This document shows positions 24,842 through 34,103 of a DNA stretch of 64,000 nucleotides, in pieces. Within the stretch, counting starts at the first letter, position 1. Each line of letters opens with the position of its first letter. The DNA comes from CAYRYU01 sp964428355. GTDB lineage: Bacteria; Muiribacteriota; Ozemobacteria; Ozemobacterales; Ozemobacteraceae. The position numbers were made by a program, and so were the translations under genes. The DNA lies in NCBI GenBank assembly GCA_964428355.1, contig CAYRYU010000022.1:1-64000 (forward strand). The letters run 5' to 3'. The notes under the pieces are model-generated. The model ran no database searches. It was not told the DNA's origin and saw only the letters and a program-made list of their open reading frames with translations.

Positions 24842-25411
24842 TCAATTCACTTTGGAACCGTTCGAAGGATCCTGGGGCATGCGGATCTTCAAGGAGGTCC
24901 GGCCGGCTCCACCGGGTTCCGAGGTTTCGCCGGAGTCTCCCGAGATACCGTCTCCCGCTCCATCAGGGCCGAACACGAGCTTCATCAACTTCGGGTAGTT
25001 CTCGTCCACCAGATATGCAACAACCATCAGGCACTGCATGAACTGCTTCCGGGTGATGGCCCCGTCCTCCAGGATGAAGTTGCTCGCCGCGGAGAGCGAC
25101 CTTCCGTCCTTTGCGAGTTCGAACCGGATGTCGAAGAAATCGTTCATGACGGCCATGAGAAAGAGGAGGACGTCCATTCTCCGAAGATTCACATTCCTGA
25201 TGAAAGCTGGAACCCTTATCACGAGATGCTTGTTGCTCCCATAAACCAGCATCCTCATGGTGAGGAACTTTCCCTGGAGATACATTTCCAGGCAAGTCTC
25301 GTCGATGAACTGGAACTTGTACTCTTCGAGGGTCAGAAACTCCGCGACCTGCTTGATGAGTCCTCGCTCGAGCTCGGTTTCCTGGATCGACCGGCTGCTG
25401 TCGACGGTCAT
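24842..25411 (-). CDS. YbjN-like domain protein (tentative)
   Basis: This 189-residue protein has an alpha/beta segment (LTLEEYKFQFIDETCLEMYL, LVIRVPAFIRNVNLRRMDVLLFLMAVMND) similar in pattern to YbjN/type III chaperone-like folds. A disordered Gly/Ser/Asp tail follows. The start overlaps the TPR-TerB-like gene by ATGA, so they are co-translated. The assignment is from pattern only. YbjN-like proteins often bind partner proteins rather than catalyse reactions. Confidence 0.6.
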   Translation of the reverse strand: MTVDSSRSIQETELERGLIKQVAEFLTLEEYKFQFIDETCLEMYLQGKFLTMRMLVYGSNKHLVIRVPAFIRNVNLRRMDVLLFLMAVMNDFFDIRFELAKDGRSLSAASNFILEDGAITRKQFMQCLMVVAYLVDENYPKLMKLVFGPDGAGDGISGDSGETSEPGGAGRTSLKIRMPQDPSNGSKVN

Positions 25412-26865
25412 TCCTTCACCCCATCCACGATCTTCTTCATTTCCTCGGGAAGCAGCTCCAGTGCCTCGCTGGCGATTGCAAGAAGCTTGCGCTCCTCGGG
25501 GTCGATCTTTCCGTCCCGCATGACCGCGAGGAGAATCTGGCGGAAAAGTCTTCGGGGATCGAAAGCGGCTCCGTCATCGACCAGGGGGTTCGCCTTCAAA
25601 CTGGCCTCGACCTTGGCGAATATGCGACGATGGGCATTTTCATCTATCCGGAGGGCGTTTTTCAGGCGGAAGATCATCTGGGACTCATCGGATTTGATCT
25701 GACCGTCGCGCAGGATCTCGAGGAGGACCAGCCCGAACAGCTCTTCGGCAGTGAGCGCTTCCGTCCTATGCGTGGAAGGCGCCTGGGCAGCGGTTTCCTG
25801 TTTCCCGAGGCCGGGGAATCTGGCGTTCAGCTCCTCGATCGCGGCTTCCCAGTGCGGAACGAGAATCTCGGGAAGATGTTGTTTGATCCCGTTCAGCCGC
25901 CGTGCGCACCAATGGAGGAAAAATTTCTCCAGTTGCCCGCCCGCTGTCTTCTCCAGAAGCAGTGAGAAACCCCGGACCAATGCGATGAATCCGCCGTTGA
26001 GCCGCAACATCTCGAGTCTCTTCATAAGTTGAAGGACCGGCGGGGCGCACAAGGGTCCGCTTTCGGCGCGGAGATGGGAAACGAAGTCCTGGGGGGTGAC
26101 GCCCTGGAGCCTGCTCATTTCGAAAAGGTGTTCCTGGATCTGTGGAAGCTCCGCGAAACCCACCAGAAGCCTGAGATTCAGGGAATTGGCGAGCCGGGAT
26201 TTCCGCTCATCCGAACGAGCCAGCATCCGGCTGAAGTGCAGAAGGGAGTTCAAATGGAACTGATCGCGGTCCAGGGCCTTCTCGAACATGGTCCGCGCCA
26301 TTTTTTCACGATTCGTCTTCTGATAGAGCATCCCGAGATTGTAGTACGGATCGGGAGTATGAGCGGCAATCTCGGTCTCCTTGAGATACCACTCCTCCGC
26401 CTCGGCGGGACGCTCCAGGAACCTGCAACAAAGGCCGATCAGGTTGGCGGCTCTTTGGATCCCGGGGGTTTCCTGGAAAGCCTGGCGGTAGGCATCGATG
26501 GCTTCGGCCAGTTTTCCCTGGGTCTGGAGCCGGATTCCCTCGATGAGCCTTCCCGTGCGGTCGAACCGCTCAGCCTTGACCAGGATTCCCTCCGCCGCTT
26601 GATCTTCCCCGAGGTCAGCCGAGCTGAGAACATGGAATTGGGACGGGGCGAGCGAACGGTACTGCTCGACCGTGATGGGAACCGTGGCCAGAGGGGCCCC
26701 AGCCTGGAAGGAAAAGACCGTCAGGCTGGCCGGTTCGCCGTCGACGAATTCGGGATAGATCGCGAGGGAGTTGCTCATCCAATCCTGCCACCCGAGAACC
26801 CCGCCATCAACCTGGAACGTGACACAGGGAAGCCCCTGGAATGACCCGATCTTGGCCGTTGCCAT
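25408..26865 (-). CDS. TPR protein with C-terminal TerB-like helical domain
   Basis: The 485-residue protein has an N-terminal beta region, TPR repeats at about residues 105-210 (GIRLQTQGKLAEAIDAYRQAF, PYYNLGMLYQKTNREKMARTMFEKAL) and a helical middle. The C-terminal domain at about 375-480 has two matching halves (LFGLVLLEILRDGQIKSDE and LFRQILLAVMRDGKIDPEE), whose acidic D-G-x-I-x-x-x-E pattern recalls TerB/tellurite-resistance domains. No signal peptide is present, so it is cytoplasmic. It begins 12 bases after the lipoprotein stop and overlaps the YbjN-like gene. Confidence 0.75.
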   Translation of the reverse strand: MATAKIGSFQGLPCVTFQVDGGVLGWQDWMSNSLAIYPEFVDGEPASLTVFSFQAGAPLATVPITVEQYRSLAPSQFHVLSSADLGEDQAAEGILVKAERFDRTGRLIEGIRLQTQGKLAEAIDAYRQAFQETPGIQRAANLIGLCCRFLERPAEAEEWYLKETEIAAHTPDPYYNLGMLYQKTNREKMARTMFEKALDRDQFHLNSLLHFSRMLARSDERKSRLANSLNLRLLVGFAELPQIQEHLFEMSRLQGVTPQDFVSHLRAESGPLCAPPVLQLMKRLEMLRLNGGFIALVRGFSLLLEKTAGGQLEKFFLHWCARRLNGIKQHLPEILVPHWEAAIEELNARFPGLGKQETAAQAPSTHRTEALTAEELFGLVLLEILRDGQIKSDESQMIFRLKNALRIDENAHRRIFAKVEASLKANPLVDDGAAFDPRRLFRQILLAVMRDGKIDPEERKLLAIASEALELLPEEMKKIVDGVKE

Positions 26866-26877
26866 GTTTCGCCCTCC

Positions 26878-27384
26878 TCAGGGTGGAAAAGACAATGGGT
26901 TGGTGTCCTGCGAACCGGACAGGGAAACGATTCCCCAGCGTGTACTTTGGACGATCGCCATTTCGCATTTCTGCGGTGGAAAGGAATGCATGGTCCCGGA
27001 TGCATCGTAATAGCTGTAGACCAGGTCGGAACGCACATGGACAAGGGTTTCGGAGGATGGAGAAACCCCCCGGTCGATCAGGGAAACCGAGATGCTCGAG
27101 GCATCGGCGAAGAAAGCCTGAAGCCGACTTCGAAGAACCGGGTATCCCCCGGCCCCATTCGGATTGGCCGGACAGTAATATTTCAGGTTGGTATCGACGC
27201 TCTGCATCGCTCCATCGATATCCTCGCGGTTGATTGCGGCCAGGAAGACATCGAGGAAGGCATTGATCTCCACCTCGATCGGATCGGAACCCGTTCCTCC
27301 GCTTCCTCCACCGCCCCCGCCACAACCCAGGATGAACGCGCCGATCAGGAAGGCCAGAGAGACGACGAAAAAGACGCGTATCAT
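26878..27384 (-). CDS. small lipoprotein, possible NTF2/SnoaL-like fold
   Basis: The 168-residue protein has a lipoprotein signal (FLIGAFILGC followed by a Gly run). The mature region (EINAFLDVFLAAINREDIDGAMQ...VHVRSDLVYSYYD) has the helix-then-sheet order of NTF2-like nuclear-transport-factor folds, tentatively. AGAGGAGC lies before ATG 27384. It heads the minus-strand repeat-protein operon that continues to 21252, separated from the aldolase by a probable terminator. Confidence 0.72.
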   Translation of the reverse strand: MIRVFFVVSLAFLIGAFILGCGGGGGGSGGTGSDPIEVEINAFLDVFLAAINREDIDGAMQSVDTNLKYYCPANPNGAGGYPVLRSRLQAFFADASSISVSLIDRGVSPSSETLVHVRSDLVYSYYDASGTMHSFPPQKCEMAIVQSTRWGIVSLSGSQDTNPLSFPP

Positions 27385-27414
27385 TCGGGAAACAGCTCCT
27401 CTTTCTGAGATCAG

Positions 27415-27433
27415 AAAACCCGCAGATCGCGGG
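27415..27433 (-). terminator. possible terminator after the aldolase gene
   Basis: On the minus strand CCCGC-GATCT-GCGGG is followed by TTTTC, about 105 bases past the aldolase stop and about 30 bases before the lipoprotein start. The 5-bp GC stem is short, so it may be partial. Confidence 0.5.
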
Positions 27434-27524
27434 ACCTCAATCGGTGCTCAAGAACATTGGGAGGGGTCGCCCGGAACGACCAGGAATTCTGCCCATCCAG
27501 GCGACCGCCAACCATCCCGTGGCT

Positions 27525-27540
27525 GGAAGTGCGGGGTCAA
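27525..27540 (-). repeat. string shared by the 3' ends of two minus-strand genes (copy 1)
   Basis: The minus strand reads TTGACCCCGCACTTCC at the aldolase stop codon (TGA included). The same string with one extra base occurs at the stop of the unrelated gene ending at 55857. See copy 2. Confidence 0.5.
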
Positions 27541-28478
27541 GCTTTTCCGGAGCACCCCATCAGCTTCATCTTCCTCTTTACCACCTCACGAATGGCATCG
27601 CGGGCGGGCCCCAGGTATTTTCGGGGGTCGAACTCGCCGGGATTCTCGGCGAAGGCCTTCCGGATCTGCCCGGTAAGGGCAAGCCGAAGATCGGTATCGA
27701 CGTTTATCTTGCAAACTCCGCCCTTGGCGGCCCGAGCGATCATTTCTTCCGGAACGCCCTTGGAATCAGCAATCTTTCCGCCGTATTTGTTGCAGATCGC
27801 TACGAGATCCTCCGGGACGCTGCTCGCTCCATGGAGTACGAGAGGAAAATCGGGAAGGACCTTCTCGATCTCGGCAAGCCGGTCGAAATCCAGCTTGGCG
27901 TCGCCCTTGAATTTGTAGGCTCCATGGCTGGTGCCGATTGCAATGGCAAGGGAGTCGCAGCCGGTGCGTTTGACGAAATCGGCGGCCTGATTGGGGTCGG
28001 TGTAGCTGGCATCCTTTGCCGCGACTTTCACGGCATCCTCCACGCCCGCCAGACGGCCCAGTTCGGCCTCGACGGTTACACCCTTGGAGTGTGCATACTC
28101 GACGACCTTTTTGGTGAGCGAAACGTTCTCCTCGTAGGGGTGCTTGGAACCGTCGATCATGACGGAAGTGAATCCGCCGTCAACGCATTTCTTGCAGATG
28201 TCGAAGTCCTCGCCGTGGTCGAGGTGGAGGACGACCGGGACATCCGCCCCCGAGGATTTTGCCATCTCGATAGAGGCCTGGATCAGGTGGATCAGGTATT
28301 CGTGCCTGGCATACTTCCGGGCTCCGGCGGAAACCTGGATGATCAGGGGGGATTTCTCCGCAATCGCGGCTTCAAAAATCCCCTGGATGATTTCCATGTT
28401 GTTGACGTTGAAAGCGCCTACGGCATAGTGGCCTTTATAGGCTTTCGCGAACAATTCCTTGGATGTTACGAGCGGCAT
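27537..28478 (-). CDS. fba: class II fructose-1,6-bisphosphate aldolase
   Basis: The 313-residue zinc aldolase interconverts fructose-1,6-bisphosphate with dihydroxyacetone phosphate and glyceraldehyde-3-phosphate in glycolysis and gluconeogenesis. Signatures: YAVGAFNVNNMEIIQGI, the zinc/substrate motif VVLHLDHGED, VEAELGRLAGVED, AIGTSHGAYKF, PLVLHGASSVP and KINVDTDLRLA. The class II signature is complete, so it should be active; related tagatose-bisphosphate aldolases cannot be fully excluded. AAGGAGGT lies five bases before ATG 28478. It is monocistronic in appearance. Confidence 0.95.
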   Translation of the reverse strand: MPLVTSKELFAKAYKGHYAVGAFNVNNMEIIQGIFEAAIAEKSPLIIQVSAGARKYARHEYLIHLIQASIEMAKSSGADVPVVLHLDHGEDFDICKKCVDGGFTSVMIDGSKHPYEENVSLTKKVVEYAHSKGVTVEAELGRLAGVEDAVKVAAKDASYTDPNQAADFVKRTGCDSLAIAIGTSHGAYKFKGDAKLDFDRLAEIEKVLPDFPLVLHGASSVPEDLVAICNKYGGKIADSKGVPEEMIARAAKGGVCKINVDTDLRLALTGQIRKAFAENPGEFDPRKYLGPARDAIREVVKRKMKLMGCSGKA

Positions 28479-28741
28479 GGGAACCTCCTTCAGTATGAGA
28501 GCGCATTTTCGCGGTCGATCCGGGAGCTCGACCGATCTGACGATTCCCAGCCGGACCGCCCGGATGGAAAGGTCGAAAACCCCTCATTTCAACGGGATCT
28601 TCCGACGCGAGACCGGCGCGGATGATACGTCGAACGAAGTCTATCAGAACCCCAGCGGTTTTGTCAAAGAAACCGAACCCCCCTTCACCCAATGGGTTCA
28701 TATGTAAGGGGAAATATGGTAGAATAGAAAATGAGAGAGAT

Positions 28742-30319
28742 ATGTACGGATCGCAACAGAAAATTTGGGGGTTTCTCATCATCCTGGCGGGTTTCGCAAC
28801 CCTTTTTTTTCCATCGGCCATCCAGGCCCAGTCCCCGAATCTGACCGCGAGTGAAACGGCCGGAGTCAGGCAACTTCTAAGCATGGCCAGAATCGCGATC
28901 CAGAGCAAACGCTTCAACGAAGCGAGGCACCACCTCGACGAGGTCAAAAAGAAGCTCAAGAACTCCCGATTCTCCGACCTCGATGCCCTTGAAACCCAGT
29001 TCACCGCAGCCAAGAAGGAAAGAATCAGGTGGCTCCTCGACAAGGCCTTCACCGCCAAGAGCAAGAAAAGCAACACCGACGCGAAGAAACAATTCAGGGA
29101 AGTCCTCCTCCTCGATCCCGGGAACGCTGAGGCTGAGGCAGGCCTGCTCGAGGTCCAGAAGGATCTCAAGGCCGTCGAAGACTACAAGAAGGCCGGCGTC
29201 GTCGTTTCCGAATCGACGGGCCAGGGGGAGGACCCCAACGCCTACTCGATCGGCTTCCTGATGATGCAGGCGATTGCGAAAAAGCGGCAGGGGAAGTTGG
29301 CGGAAGCGCACGAGAAGTTCCTCGAGATTCTCGCCCGCCAACCGACGAACATCGAAGCCCAGACGCTGGCGAACCAGGTGGTGAAAGAACAGTATCTCAA
29401 CGACCTTGTCGAGAACGCCGAAGCGAACTTCAAGTCCCAGAAGCTGTTCCAGGCCGTTGGCGATTTTGACCTGCTTGTACAAGAGAATCCCGACCGGATC
29501 GATTACTTTTTCAAGCGTGGAAAGGCTCTTCTGGGTTTGGCACGGTATTCAGAGGCCATCCGTGATTTCCACAAGGTTCTTCTCTGGAAACCGCCGCCCG
29601 GCAACAAGGACCTTGCGGAATTCGAGATTCCGAGATCGGAGGTGCTTCCGGTCCTGTCCAAAGCCTATTTCGGCAACGAGGAACCTCTCCATGCCTATGC
29701 GGCATCGTTCGATCCCAGCACCGGCAGGGCCTACCAGCCGCTTTCGTTCAGGTGGTCCTGCCGTTTCAAGGCCTATCCGATGACATGGAGCCTTCTCGCC
29801 ATCCTCTTTTCCATCCTCCTCGGATCCCTGTACTGGACATGGACACAATTCGACGCCGTGGTGGGCATCGTCCCCCCGAACGATATCTGGGAACTTGGAA
29901 AATGGTTTCTGTTGAGCCACGTTTTCGGCCGCCTGCCTCCACTCAAAAACCTCGGAACCCTCCGTACAAGTGGAAGATTGGCGGTCATTTCATACGTCCT
30001 TGGCCTTTCACTGATCCAGGAAGGACGCTACGAAAAGGCTCTCGAGAAGTTCCAGTATTGCTACTCGCACCCCGGCTTCGCTCCGAGATGTTATTTCTTT
30101 CTTGCTCTCATCCGCAGGGAAATGAAGCAGACCCTTTTCGAGCATGATTTCGAACAGATGATAATTCTTACCATGAAAGACCCGCCCATTCCCTTCCTTC
30201 CCGCCATATACCGGAAGTTGGAGCAGGAATTGATCGAGTCCCTGGGAAAAACCTCCAGTGTGGAGGAATCGGCTTTGGCGAAAAAAGCCCATGAGATCTT
30301 CTTTACCTACCTGACATGA
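28742..30319 (+). CDS. exported TPR protein with one membrane helix
   Basis: ATG 28742 begins a signal or anchor helix (IWGFLIILAGFATLFFPSAIQA). TPR-like helices run from about residue 40 to 300 (FNEARHHLDEVKKKLKNSRF, GKLAEAHEKFLEILARQPTN, FKRGKALLGLARYSEAIRDF). A second hydrophobic segment lies at about 350-370 (WSLLAILFSILLGSLYW), followed by a shorter TPR-like cytoplasmic tail. The 525-residue product thus has periplasmic and cytoplasmic helical parts. It precedes the secreted 838-residue protein and pseudopilin set by 33 bases, so it may belong to that system. Confidence 0.75.
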   Translation: MYGSQQKIWGFLIILAGFATLFFPSAIQAQSPNLTASETAGVRQLLSMARIAIQSKRFNEARHHLDEVKKKLKNSRFSDLDALETQFTAAKKERIRWLLDKAFTAKSKKSNTDAKKQFREVLLLDPGNAEAEAGLLEVQKDLKAVEDYKKAGVVVSESTGQGEDPNAYSIGFLMMQAIAKKRQGKLAEAHEKFLEILARQPTNIEAQTLANQVVKEQYLNDLVENAEANFKSQKLFQAVGDFDLLVQENPDRIDYFFKRGKALLGLARYSEAIRDFHKVLLWKPPPGNKDLAEFEIPRSEVLPVLSKAYFGNEEPLHAYAASFDPSTGRAYQPLSFRWSCRFKAYPMTWSLLAILFSILLGSLYWTWTQFDAVVGIVPPNDIWELGKWFLLSHVFGRLPPLKNLGTLRTSGRLAVISYVLGLSLIQEGRYEKALEKFQYCYSHPGFAPRCYFFLALIRREMKQTLFEHDFEQMIILTMKDPPIPFLPAIYRKLEQELIESLGKTSSVEESALAKKAHEIFFTYLT

Positions 30320-30352
30320 GACGGCTCTTTTGAAAACCTTGGAGGACAACTT

Positions 30353-32869
30353 ATGAATTCGTGGATCAGAAATAGCTCTCTGGGGGCCACTGCAAGCAGA
30401 ATCGTCATGATCCTTGTCGCCAGCATCCTCTTCCTTTCCCTTCCTTCCGTTGTTTGTGAAGCCCGAAGAGGAGGTGGTGGCGGAGGGGACGTGATTGTTG
30501 GCGGAGGTGGAGCCTACGATACCTACTTCGTCGAACCCGCCCAACCTCCACAAGGGTATATAACCCTCCCAGGGGATCCCGACCCGTATGCTTTCAAGAT
30601 GGGAAAGATGATCAAGTATGTCGAGCCGGAACCCTCCACCGGAAAGAACGACCGGGGAGACGACATCATCAACTTCTTCCGGCTTACGTGCAACCATAAA
30701 ATGACCGAGGCGGGGAACCGACGAATTTTGGAAACCTATGAAGACGTCGATTTTGTAAAGGGAATCCGCTATGAAACAGTGGGCCCGGTTGGAAACACCT
30801 CCGGAATCGTCGTCAGCAACGGAAAGATCAAATCCCTTCTTCCCAACGCCTCGGAGCACTACGGAGAAAGCGTATATCAGGAGCTCCTCTCACTCCTGAA
30901 CGGGAAAAAGATTCTGATGAAGGGAGGTTACGACACCAGTGATGGGCTCGTTCCGCAGTTCGCAGCCGCCCACATGTCCATTTTTGTCGACACGGAAATC
31001 GGACTTCCCAAGCTTTATGCCCTCCCGTACCGAACGAGTTTCTCGGGAACCGGGGCCATTCACAAAGGAAACGAAGTCGTTGAAGGCTTCGATGAGCCGG
31101 GCCCCGACCAACCCGCCACCAAATTCTGCATCGGACATCTTGACGGGACATGGGAAACCGTTGGGCCGATGGAACCTGGGGTTCCCCATCACTGGACGTG
31201 CGAGAAGAGAAACGGCAAATGCGCCTGCTGCCAACCTCCGTGCGACGAAGACCCTCCCGCCACGCATGTCGCTTTTATCGTTCCTCCCGAGACCCCCCCT
31301 GACGACCACAGATGCTACGAATTCCCCGATCTCAAGAAAGCGATCAGGCACGAGCCTTCCGACCCGGGACCGTCGAAAACCGGCGGTGGAAACGGGAACA
31401 TGAGCCTGACACTGGTTTTCAAGGACCGCACCCCACCCCGGATCCTCGACACGAACAAGAAACCCACCCCGGATTTCAGACTCCCCAAAATCGGCGTCGA
31501 CCCCTGGTTGGTTCCCCAACCTCCCCTCCCCCCGACGGGCCCGAATCGTGCGACGACGGGAGACTGGTTCAGGCCCACCACCGAGCTGATCGCCCTCGAC
31601 AATGCCGCGGAACAGGTCAAGAGCATCTTCGGCATCGGAATGGTGGATGGCCCTGGCAATCCCGCGGAAAACTGGATATGGACAGGAGAAACGCCCGCGA
31701 TCTCCGCCAACGGCCAATCCCTGAACTCGCATCTGTTTCTGCCAAATCAATGTCTCGGAGAGATGAAGTATACCCTGTTTCTCTGGGATACCGACGGCAA
31801 CCTCAACCCGGGGGAAGGCGGCATCGTGGAGGACGACCCCGGGAACTGCTACCATCTCCGGTACAAAGACGCCAGGAGCTATTATAAGGGCCTCGGAACC
31901 ACCCCCGATGACGCCGCCGACTTTCCCTGCCAGGCCCCGGGAGGCTTGCCCGATATCGAGGAAAGAACGGTGGAAAGCGAGGGGACGGTCTTCGTCGACG
32001 ACAACGACTTTCCCAACTTCCTCGTCAAACTTTCCACCAAAGTAAACCGGGGAATGCAGGCCCAAGGCGGGGAAACAATGTATTTTCCCTTGCCCGCCAC
32101 GGACACCACCAAGGTCAAGTCAATCGACATATCTGCCTACACCGATTTCATCCAGGACCCCTACCCGCCCGAGCTCTATTTCACCCCGATCCACGTCGAT
32201 CTGAGCAACTGCCATCCCAAGGAGAGCACGTGGAACTGGAAAATCGGGCTCGGGAACGTCGAATTCGGCGTCGTCTATCCGCATGAGAACATCAAGCCTT
32301 TCGTGATGAAGCATTTCACACTCGAAAACTACGTAATGAGCGACAATTCCGATTCAACCGGAGACCCGATCGATGGCGACGAGGCCACCTTCGGTGAAAG
32401 GAACGGTTTCGGGAAATCCGCTCTCCTCTACTGCCAGAGACCCCTGCTTGAAGATGTCGAGTACGAGGTTTCGATGTGGGCAGAGGACAACGTGAAATGG
32501 ATCAGCAATGCTCCGTCGGACGCAAAAGACCGGAGCATTCCCGCCCCCTACACCGGGATCAAGGAAGCCAGGTTCGTGATCAAGATCCCCAACAATTCGC
32601 CTCCGGTGGAAAAAGAGGTCCAGCTCAAGGACCAGTTCGTCAGTGAGCCGGTCAAGGTGGTCTTCCGCGAACCCACCCCCAGGGATTTCCATGCCCCTCC
32701 TTTCCCGATCGACCCTGTCGCCCAAGCGAACCTGGAAAGGGCCTGGCCAAGCATCGTTGCCACCGCGAGGGATTACAAAGGGAACGAGCGTTCCCTCCAG
32801 ATCTTCTTTGCCGTTAGCGACGAGAAAACGCGGATCCGGGTCCTCGAACAGCGCCACCTGAAGAACTGA
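30353..32869 (+). CDS. large secreted protein upstream of the second pseudopilin set, unknown function
   Basis: ATG 30353 follows GGAGGACAACTT. A hydrophobic signal (IVMILVASILFLSLPSVVCEA) is followed by a Gly-rich stretch. The 838-residue product is beta-rich, with Pro-rich loops, Trp and many Asp. A cysteine-dense patch at about residues 283-298 (CEKRNGKCACCQPPC) may hold disulfides or metal. No catalytic motif is recognised. The context, immediately before three pseudopilin genes, suggests cargo or a tip adhesin of that apparatus (inference). Confidence 0.72.
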   Translation: MNSWIRNSSLGATASRIVMILVASILFLSLPSVVCEARRGGGGGGDVIVGGGGAYDTYFVEPAQPPQGYITLPGDPDPYAFKMGKMIKYVEPEPSTGKNDRGDDIINFFRLTCNHKMTEAGNRRILETYEDVDFVKGIRYETVGPVGNTSGIVVSNGKIKSLLPNASEHYGESVYQELLSLLNGKKILMKGGYDTSDGLVPQFAAAHMSIFVDTEIGLPKLYALPYRTSFSGTGAIHKGNEVVEGFDEPGPDQPATKFCIGHLDGTWETVGPMEPGVPHHWTCEKRNGKCACCQPPCDEDPPATHVAFIVPPETPPDDHRCYEFPDLKKAIRHEPSDPGPSKTGGGNGNMSLTLVFKDRTPPRILDTNKKPTPDFRLPKIGVDPWLVPQPPLPPTGPNRATTGDWFRPTTELIALDNAAEQVKSIFGIGMVDGPGNPAENWIWTGETPAISANGQSLNSHLFLPNQCLGEMKYTLFLWDTDGNLNPGEGGIVEDDPGNCYHLRYKDARSYYKGLGTTPDDAADFPCQAPGGLPDIEERTVESEGTVFVDDNDFPNFLVKLSTKVNRGMQAQGGETMYFPLPATDTTKVKSIDISAYTDFIQDPYPPELYFTPIHVDLSNCHPKESTWNWKIGLGNVEFGVVYPHENIKPFVMKHFTLENYVMSDNSDSTGDPIDGDEATFGERNGFGKSALLYCQRPLLEDVEYEVSMWAEDNVKWISNAPSDAKDRSIPAPYTGIKEARFVIKIPNNSPPVEKEVQLKDQFVSEPVKVVFREPTPRDFHAPPFPIDPVAQANLERAWPSIVATARDYKGNERSLQIFFAVSDEKTRIRVLEQRHLKN

Positions 32870-32891
32870 GTCGGGTGGAAAAGCCGGAACG

Positions 32892-33533
32892 GTGCAGAAA
32901 GGCATGAGAACGCAACCAGGAAAAGGCGTGACCCTTGTCGAAGTTCTCATCGCCATGTTCATCTTCGGGCTTTCCGTTCTTCCGATCATCAGCACCTTCT
33001 CCCAGTCCTTCACCCTCGCCTCGAAGCAGGTGGACCAGGAGATGGGGCTGAAAATCGCCGAAGCCGCGATGAACAAGGTCTGTGCAGTCGAGTTCGGAGC
33101 GCTCGACACCCAGAAATCCGGTCCCGCCAATACCCCCCTGCCATTCGAGATCCAGACTCCGGCCGGGATGGTCAACACCGTCATCAACCTGGGCTCTTCC
33201 AACCTGTCGACCGCGGCGGGAGGCGGTATGGTCACGATCGGGAAGACTGAATTCCGGATCAACGTGAGCACCTCGAAAGAGTTCGAGGGTTTTTCCTTTC
33301 CCGTCGTCACGCCTCCCACGAATGCACTGGTGTATTCATTTCCCGACCTCACTCCCCTGAACCCGCCCGCCGGCCTTCCCTTTTTCCCCCCTCCACCCGA
33401 TTTCCCCCCCGGCGCGATCATCGCTTCATACTCCTGCCCGCAGAGTTTCCTGAAGATCAATGTCGACGTGACATACGGCGACCCGCGCCGCACAATCTCT
33501 CTCACCTCCTTCAGAGCGGATCTCCGGGAATGA
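32892..33533 (+). CDS. prepilin-like protein (minor pseudopilin, I/V type)
   Basis: The prepilin site is PGKG|VTLVEVLIAMFIFG, with Gly at -1, Glu5 and Val at +1, followed by the hydrophobic helix. A GTG at 32892 and an ATG at 32904 are both possible starts; the ATG has a site that is too close. About 210 residues, with a Pro/Phe-rich C-terminal stretch. It ends with an ATGA overlap onto the next gene. Its sequence and size fit PilV/GspI-type minor pseudopilins. Confidence 0.85.
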   Translation: MQKGMRTQPGKGVTLVEVLIAMFIFGLSVLPIISTFSQSFTLASKQVDQEMGLKIAEAAMNKVCAVEFGALDTQKSGPANTPLPFEIQTPAGMVNTVINLGSSNLSTAAGGGMVTIGKTEFRINVSTSKEFEGFSFPVVTPPTNALVYSFPDLTPLNPPAGLPFFPPPPDFPPGAIIASYSCPQSFLKINVDVTYGDPRRTISLTSFRADLRE

Positions 33534-34057
33534 TCAACACCAGGCGAAAAGGGATGGCCATTCCCCTGATACTGGGAATTTCGATGGCCCTGATCATTTT
33601 CGTGGGGGTCATGTTTTTCAACACCCGGCAACAGCGTGGAACGCATGAACGTCTGGAGAACCAGACCAAGGCTCTCATGGCAGCCCGAACGGCAATGCAA
33701 CTGGCGAAATACAAGCTTCGGGTCCTTCCGAGAGAGTTCTTCACGATCGGGAACCGGCAGTTCAAAGCCACCCAACCTGCCATTGCCACGGCCGCCATGC
33801 TCGTTTGGCTGGCGGATCTTCGGACGGATGGCCCCGACTTCCCGCTGAACCCGGCGAAAAAGATCCGCGGTTCCTTCCCCGAATCGGGAGAATACCGGTT
33901 CGGGATTGACCGATTCGAGCTCCTGAGCCAGCGCGAAGAAGGGTACAAACAGGATTACGTCGCGATCACGACCTGGGGTTCCTACAAAGGGGAGCGGAAG
34001 ATCCTCGATGAGCTTATCGAGGTCGCGATCATCAACGAGGAGGGGGCGGGTTCCTGA
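33530..34057 (+). CDS. pseudopilin lacking Glu5 (GspK/PilX-like)
   Basis: The start overlaps the preceding stop (ATGA). INTRRKG|MAIPLILGISMALIIFVGVMFF looks like a prepilin leader with Gly at -1 and a pilin-like helix, but position 5 is Leu, not Glu. This is as in GspK/PilX tip pseudopilins and the large cluster-1 protein (12885-14879); both have Pro at position 4. At 175 residues it is far shorter than the cluster-1 homologue. It lies between two Glu5-containing prepilins, as in cluster 1. Confidence 0.78.
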   Translation: MINTRRKGMAIPLILGISMALIIFVGVMFFNTRQQRGTHERLENQTKALMAARTAMQLAKYKLRVLPREFFTIGNRQFKATQPAIATAAMLVWLADLRTDGPDFPLNPAKKIRGSFPESGEYRFGIDRFELLSQREEGYKQDYVAITTWGSYKGERKILDELIEVAIINEEGAGS

Positions 34058-34103
34058 AGGACTCATCGAGGTTGGAGTTTCTGCCGAGAATTGACATGAC
34101 GAC

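Noticed and set aside
28640..28741. Sigma-70 promoter before the TPR gene at 28742 (TAGAAT near 28730)
   Set aside because: No convincing -35 box at 16-18 bases, so not listed as a feature.
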